From CAZOHN01 sp964579325 (GTDB lineage Bacteria > Pseudomonadota > Alphaproteobacteria > Rhodobacterales > Rhodobacteraceae), in contig CAZOHN010000126.1 in the NCBI GenBank assembly GCA_964579325.1, positions 1 through 10,540 on the forward strand: a stretch of 10,540 nucleotides of DNA, read 5' to 3'. Under the pieces are notes generated by a model. The model worked only from the letters and a program-made list of their open reading frames with translations. It made no database searches and was not told where the DNA came from. The translations under genes and the position numbers were made by a program. Each line of letters begins with the position of its first letter. Within the stretch, counting starts at the first letter, position 1. Below, piece after piece: positions 6,673 through 10,540 of the stretch.

Positions 6673-7463
6673 CCAAGCCTGACATTGCTCCCTCCAGCCC
6701 GTTCCTGCGGCTGGAGGGGATTGCCAAGGTCTACGGCAGCGCGCGCGCGCTGGACGGTGTTTCCATCGACATCGCTCAGGGTGAGATGATTGCGGTGATC
6801 GGGCGGTCGGGGGCGGGAAAGTCCACTCTCCTGACCGTCATCAACCGCCTGATCGACCCTGACGGCGGCAGCATGACCTGTGAGGGCCGCGACGTGTTGG
6901 CCTTGCGCGGGCGCGACCTGCGTGACTGGCGGCGGCGCTGTGCCATGGTGTTCCAGCGCTTCAACCTTGTCGCGCGGTTGCCGGTGTTGACCAACGTCAT
7001 GACCGGCCGGCTGGCCCTGCGCCCGCTGATCCCGTCGCTGTTCGGCATGTTTACCGACGAGGACCGCGCTGCCGCCATCGAGGCGCTGGTGGCCTTGGAC
7101 ATGGGCGCGCAGGCGCTGAAGCGCGCGGACGAGTTGTCAGGCGGCCAGCAGCAGCGCGTGGCGATTGCCCGCGCCATGGTGCAAGACCCGCAGATCGTGC
7201 TGGCCGATGAACCCGTGGCCAGCCTTGACCCCCGCAATTCCGAGGCGGTGATGGAGGCGCTGGCGCGGATCAACCGCGACCATGGCATCACGGTGCTGAT
7301 CAACCTGCATTCCGTGGCGCTGGCCCGCGCCTATTGCAAGCGCTGTATCGCGATGTCGGCGGGCCGCGTGGTTTATGACGGGCCGACCGAAGGACTGACG
7401 CCGCAGGTGCTTGAGCGCATCTATGGCACCGCCGATCTGGACGCCATCGAGGATGCTGCATGA
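6669..7463 (+). CDS. phnC: PhnC-type ABC transporter ATP-binding protein (operon 2)
   Basis: This is a 264-residue ABC ATPase for the second transporter. Motifs present are Walker A GRSGAGKS (45-52), Q-loop Gln96, signature LSGGQ (156-160), Walker B IVLADEP with Asp180/Glu181, and switch His214, so it should be active. The sequence from the Q-loop (FQRFNLVARLPVLTNVMTGRL) and the IYG near the C-terminus (251-253) are typical of PhnC. It lacks the acidic/Ala-rich tail of the operon 1 PhnC. The start is a GTG at 6669 that overlaps the phnD stop by 4 bases (GTGA). Its own stop overlaps the next gene as ATGA. It is therefore tightly coupled in the phnD-phnC-phnE-phnE block. Confidence 0.93.
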   Translation: MTKPDIAPSSPFLRLEGIAKVYGSARALDGVSIDIAQGEMIAVIGRSGAGKSTLLTVINRLIDPDGGSMTCEGRDVLALRGRDLRDWRRRCAMVFQRFNLVARLPVLTNVMTGRLALRPLIPSLFGMFTDEDRAAAIEALVALDMGAQALKRADELSGGQQQRVAIARAMVQDPQIVLADEPVASLDPRNSEAVMEALARINRDHGITVLINLHSVALARAYCKRCIAMSAGRVVYDGPTEGLTPQVLERIYGTADLDAIEDAA

Positions 7464-8326
7464 CCAGCGCCGAACAGGTTCATGCAGCCTGGGCCGCGCA
7501 CCGTCGGCTGCGCATGGGACAGACGGCGCTGATCGTGGTTGCCATGGGGATCGCGACCCTGATCTCGGCCAACCTGGGCGAAGTGGATCTGGTCCGGTTG
7601 TGGGAACGGTCGGATCGGCTTTTCAACTACTTTGGCCGGATGGTCCCCAGCCTTGCCTGGGAAACGCTCGGCGCGGATCTGGCCGCATGGTATCGGCGCG
7701 GAAGTGTCTGGCTGCGCGAACTGGGGGTGACGTTCCTGATCGCCCTTTATGCCACGTTCTTCGGCATGCTGTTCGCGGTCCTGGGGGCCTTTGTCGCCGC
7801 GCGCCCGCTGGCCCCCGCGCCCTGGGCGTGCTGGGCCATGCGCCGCGTGTTCGAGTTCGCCCGCACGGTCCCGGAACTCGTCTTCGCCGTGCTGTTCGTG
7901 TTTTCGTTCGGGATCGGCCCCCTGGCAGGGGTGCTGGCGATTGCGCTGCACTCGATGGGGGCGCTTGGCAAGCTGTTCTCAGAAGTTGCCGAGAACGCCG
8001 ACCCCGACCCCGTTCGCGGCGTCCGTGCAACCGGGGCGTCCTGGCCGCAGGTCATGCGCTATGGCGCCCTGCCGCAGGTGGCCCCGGCGTTCCTGTCCTA
8101 CGGACTCTTGCGGTTCGAGATCAACGTGCGCGCGGCTTCGGTGCTGGGCTTTGTCGGTGCCGGCGGGATCGGGCAGGAACTTTACACCGCGATCAAGAGC
8201 TTTGCCTACACCGACATCTCCGCCATCGCGATCATGCTGATCGTGTCGGTGGCGCTGATCGACATGGTGTCCGAACGGCTGCGCCACCGGATCATCGGCG
8301 CGGCGAGCCTGAGGGCAACCGCTTGA
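7460..8326 (+). CDS. phnE: PhnE-type ABC transporter permease (first permease, operon 2)
   Basis: This is a 288-residue PhnE-family inner-membrane permease. Hydrophobic segments lie at about residues 20-38, 88-114, 136-150, 152-172 and 250-268. The EAA coupling loop is at about 175-206 (EVAENADPDPVRGVRATGASWPQVMRY...LPQ in outline), and the family motif INVRAASVLGFVGAGGIG is at 221-238. In that motif the common RES is replaced by RAA. The ATG at 7460 overlaps the phnC stop (ATGA), and the gene's TGA overlaps the TTG of the next permease. It is slightly longer than usual because of an N-terminal extension before the first membrane segment. It pairs with the following PhnE. Confidence 0.91.
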   Translation: MTSAEQVHAAWAAHRRLRMGQTALIVVAMGIATLISANLGEVDLVRLWERSDRLFNYFGRMVPSLAWETLGADLAAWYRRGSVWLRELGVTFLIALYATFFGMLFAVLGAFVAARPLAPAPWACWAMRRVFEFARTVPELVFAVLFVFSFGIGPLAGVLAIALHSMGALGKLFSEVAENADPDPVRGVRATGASWPQVMRYGALPQVAPAFLSYGLLRFEINVRAASVLGFVGAGGIGQELYTAIKSFAYTDISAIAIMLIVSVALIDMVSERLRHRIIGAASLRATA

Positions 8327-9138
8327 CCCGCATTCAGGCCGCCCGCGCGATCTGCCCTGACGCCTTCTCGGACCGCGACTGGCGCTGGTTTGCCCGGCTT
8401 GCAGCGGGCGCAGGGCTAATCGTGCTGTTCTTCGCGGGCCTCGCACTCCTGGGGTTCACGCCGGAGCGCATGTCGCGCGGGTTGGCGCGCCTGGGTGGCG
8501 TGTTCGGCATGATGATGCCGCCAAGCAGTGGCGGCCAGGCCTGGACCTACATCAAGGCGATTGCCGAGACCGTCGCCATGGCGTTCATCGGCACGCTGGT
8601 GGCGTCGATCGTGGCCATTCCACTGGGTTTTCTGGGGGCCAAGAACACGATGCCGCTCGGCCCCTTGCGGTTCATCACGCGGCGCGGGTTCGATGTGGTC
8701 CGCGGTCTTGACAGCCTGATCTGGGCCATCGTGTTTGTCTCCGTCATTGGGCTCGGGCCCTTCGCGGGCATCCTGGCCATTGCGGTGAATGACGCGGGCG
8801 TTCTGGCGAAGCTTTATGCCGAGGCCATCGAGAATGCCGACGCCGAGCAGAACAAGGGCGTCCGCGCCACCGGGGCAGGCCGCTTGCAGGTGATGCGCTA
8901 TTCCATCCTGCCGCAGGTTCTGCCGGTGTTCCTGTCGAACACGCTCTACTTCTTTGAATCGAACGTGCGGTCGGCAACCATCCTCGGGGTAGTGGGCGCC
9001 GGCGGGATCGGGCTCTACCTGATGGACCGCATCCAGATCAACGCCTGGCCGCAGGTCGCCTTCATCATCATCCTGATCCTGCTCACCGTGGCGGTGATCG
9101 ATGCGATCAGTTACCGAATCCGCAGACGCCTGATCTGA
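8323..9138 (+). CDS. phnE: PhnE-type ABC transporter permease (second permease, operon 2; TTG start)
   Basis: This is a 271-residue PhnE-family permease that completes the second importer. Membrane segments lie at about residues 25-44, 82-105, 130-150, 146-162 and 244-262. The EAA loop is at about 166-198 (AEAIENADAEQ...RATGAGRLQVMRYSILPQ), and the family motif SNVRSATILGVVGAGGIG is at 213-230. The frame is open back to an ATG at 7411, but that upstream part is an Arg/Gly-rich out-of-frame shadow of the first phnE. The only start giving a normal PhnE length is the TTG at 8323, which overlaps the preceding TGA (TTGA), just as the two upstream junctions overlap. The distal end is followed by a small hairpin and then mobile-element remains. 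Confidence 0.9.
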   Translation: MTRIQAARAICPDAFSDRDWRWFARLAAGAGLIVLFFAGLALLGFTPERMSRGLARLGGVFGMMMPPSSGGQAWTYIKAIAETVAMAFIGTLVASIVAIPLGFLGAKNTMPLGPLRFITRRGFDVVRGLDSLIWAIVFVSVIGLGPFAGILAIAVNDAGVLAKLYAEAIENADAEQNKGVRATGAGRLQVMRYSILPQVLPVFLSNTLYFFESNVRSATILGVVGAGGIGLYLMDRIQINAWPQVAFIIILILLTVAVIDAISYRIRRRLI

Positions 9139-9152
9139 GGCGAACATTCGCC
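9139..9152 (+). terminator. Small hairpin immediately after the second phn operon
   Basis: GGCGA, ACAT, TCGCC is a perfect 5-bp stem starting at the base after the last stop codon (it could also pair as 6 bp with a 2-base loop). No T-run follows, so it is only a weak candidate for the operon end. Confidence 0.2.
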
Positions 9153-9361
9153 CGGCCAGGTCAACCGTCGCGGCAGGACTCTTCTTGGGCAACAGCCTTC
9201 GCCCCCGGTCGCTTCCCCACGATATGCTCGGTCAGATTTGGCAGACGGCCGTGTCCGCGATGCTGTCCCTGTGCGTGGTGTAGGTTCTGGCTGAGGTGGT
9301 CACCGGCGATGTTCAGGTAGGGTTTGGTTGCTGACACCAACGTGGACCGGAGATTCCACCG
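9153..9361 (+). other. Leader of the IS256-type gene plus unidentified sequence
   Basis: The last 40-60 bases before 9362 look like an IS256-family transposase leader, with CCGGAG 11-16 bases before the ATG. The left terminal repeat of that element was not located, so the point where the element begins is unknown. Short open frames on both strands in 9160-9300 show no recognisable motif. Confidence 0.3.
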
Positions 9362-9793
9362 ATGACCACCGATATGATGAACCTGCGCGATCTGGTCGAG
9401 AAGGCCCCTGACGCCGATCTGCTGCGCGAGATGATCGGCCTTGCCGCCGAGCGCCTGATCGAGTTGGAGGTCGGCGCCGCGACGGGCGCGGCCTATGGCG
9501 AGAAGCACCCGGCACGGCGGGAGCAGCGTAGCGGATACCGCGACAGGGACTGGGCGACGCGGGCCGGGACGGTCGAGTTGCGCATCCCGAAGCTGCGGAA
9601 GGGCAGCGACTTCCCTGGCTTCCTCGAGCCGCGCCGGATGGCCGGGAAGGCGCTGACCTCCGCGATCCAGGAAGCCAATGTCCAAGGCATCTCGAAGAGC
9701 GAGGTGTCGCGGCTCTGCGAGGAGATCGACAGCAAGGTGAAGCCGTTTCTGAACCGACCGCTCGAAGGCCACTTGCCCCATCTCTTGCCCTGA
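9362..9793 (+). pseudogene. IS256-family transposase, 5' fragment (internally deleted, truncated by IS3 element)
   Basis: The 143-residue frame is the N-terminal part of an IS256/mutator-type transposase. It shows MMNLRDLVEKAPDADLLREM (5-24), ELEVGAATGAAYGEK (34-48), YRDRDWATRAGTVELRIPKL (59-78) and FPGFLEPRRM (84-93). Full-length relatives are about 400 aa, with the DDE catalytic residues after the point lost here. Two lesions are visible. The family segment between the VQGIS and the later GISKS motifs is missing, leaving VQGISKSEVSRL, an in-frame loss of about 17 residues between similar short motifs. The frame then ends at EGHLPHLLP, where relatives continue EGDWPYLW, because an IS3-family end begins at 9791 and its first bases, TGA, supply the stop. 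It cannot transpose by itself. Confidence 0.85.
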
Positions 9794-10540
9794 GCCCCGG
9801 CTCTCCTCCGGTCTTTCGGAGTGTTCGCGGGTTGATTTCCGGGGCTACGCGGCGCATTTCCAGCCCCTTCATGGCCATGAACTCGGCCGGGGTCATGTTC
9901 CCGAGGCCGGAGTGCGGACGGTGGTGGTTGTAGTCGGCTTGCCAGGCGCGGATCTTCTGCCTGGCCTCGCCGAGCGATAAGGACAGCGTCTCGTTCTGGA
10001 GCTCGTCCCTGAAGCGCCCGTTGAAGCTTTCCACGAAGCCGTTCTGCATGGGCTTTCCGGGCGCGATGTAGTGCCATTCGATCCCGGTGCGCTGGCACCA
10101 AGACAGGATCGCCATCGAGGTCGGCTCCGTGACATTGTCGCTGACCGCCATGGCGGGGCGGCCTCGCCGGGCGATCACGGCGTCGAGTTCGCGAACGACG
10201 CGATGCCCCGACAGTGACGTGTCGGCCACCAGCGCCAGGCACTCGCGGCTGTAGTCGTCGACTACGGCCAGAACCCGGAACCGGCGCCCGTCCGTCAGCG
10301 CATCGCTGACGAAGTCGAGGCTCCAGCGGATGTTGGGCGCGTCCGGCAGCAGCATCGGCCGACGCGTGCCGAGGGCGCGCTTGCGGCCACCCCGGCGGCG
10401 CACCTGAAGCTTCTCCTCGCGGTAGAGGCGCCTGAGCTTCTTGAGGTTCATCACGATCCCCTGCCGCTCGAGCATGACGTGGATGCGCCGGTAGCCAAAG
10501 CGCCGCCGCTCTGCCGCGACGGCCTTCATCGCCGCACGGG
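9791..10540 (-). mobile_element. IS3-family insertion sequence, partial (one end in window)
   Basis: The element enters from the right edge and ends at 9791, where it interrupts the IS256-type gene. The end reads TGAGCCCCGGCTCTCCTCC, matching the TG...CA rule for IS3-family terminal repeats. It is the end beyond the 3' side of orfB (the right end). The other end and the target duplication lie outside the window, so the boundary is inferred from where IS256 similarity stops and from the TG dinucleotide. Confidence 0.7.
9791..10540 (-). CDS. IS3-family transposase OrfB (integrase core), 5'-incomplete at window edge
   Basis: This is the DDE integrase-core protein of an IS3-family element, which performs cut-and-paste strand transfer with OrfA. 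From the right edge it shows a basic helical part (ERRRFGYRRIHVMLERQGIV, KKLRRLYREEKLQVRRRGGR) and then the rve core: Asp in WSLDFVSD, Asp in AVSDN and Glu in GFVESFNGRFRDEL, followed by YNHHRPHSGLGNMTPAEF. All three catalytic residues are present. The segment after the second Asp reads NVTEPTS, where NGTE(L/F)TS is usual, so activity is uncertain. The reading frame is already open at 10540; the internal ATG at 10529 is unlikely to be the start. No stop codon falls within the element in this frame: it continues past the IS end into the interrupted transposase gene (antisense) until 9300. OrfA is not in the window. Confidence 0.85.

Noticed and set aside
7411..9138. A 575-residue open frame covering the last permease and much of the preceding one
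   Set aside because: The part before 8323 is an Arg/Gly/Pro-rich shadow of the first phnE in another frame. Only 8323-9138 is PhnE.
8416..9192. 258-residue minus-strand open frame opposite the last phnE
   Set aside because: Antisense shadow rich in Asp, His and Arg with no family features.
1..10540. CRISPR arrays, tRNA or rRNA genes, and C-P lyase, phosphonatase, phosphite dehydrogenase or regulator genes
   Set aside because: I looked for direct repeat arrays, RNA-gene-like folds and the characteristic proteins and saw none.

Overview
The window is GC-rich (roughly two thirds G+C by eye), with tightly packed overlapping genes, GTG and TTG starts, and protein sequences typical of Alphaproteobacteria. 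A member of the Rhodobacterales (Paracoccus/Rhodobacter/Roseobacter-like) is the best guess, from the style of the PhnD, PhnE and transposase sequences. It is not proven.

Layout. Positions 1-315 hold the unidentified end of something that lies to the left. Positions 316-3769 (minus strand) are a complete four-gene ABC importer of the phosphonate/phosphite (PhnCDEE) family, in the order phnD, phnC, phnE, phnE. A hairpin lies between phnD and phnC, a terminator-like hairpin follows the last gene, and a Pho-box-like/inverted-repeat operator lies about 60-90 bases upstream of phnD. Positions 3857-4914 are about 1 kb without an intact gene. This stretch contains a decayed tyrosine recombinase (3982-4413, minus) with a good ribosome binding site, a lost catalytic arginine and two Trp-to-stop changes, then a leader with several inverted repeats. 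Positions 4915-9138 (plus strand) are a second, divergent operon: a HisN-like inositol-monophosphatase-family phosphatase, followed by a second full PhnD-PhnC-PhnE-PhnE importer whose binding protein is clearly different from the first. Positions 9139-10540 are a mobile-element scar: the 5' part of an IS256-family transposase gene, internally deleted and then cut by an IS3-family element that runs off the window.

How the genes work together. Both operons encode all parts of a binding-protein-dependent importer: a periplasmic receptor, an ATPase and two permeases. The first looks like an ordinary phosphate-starvation phosphonate/phosphite scavenging system. The second is the more interesting one, because its first gene is a cytoplasmic phosphatase. 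The simplest reading is that it imports a phosphorylated organic compound intact and removes the phosphate inside the cell. No C-P lyase, phosphonatase, PtxD or HtxA gene is visible, so the substrates cannot be read from this window. The recombinase relic and nested insertion sequences suggest that the two transport operons sit in, or were assembled as, an accessory region.
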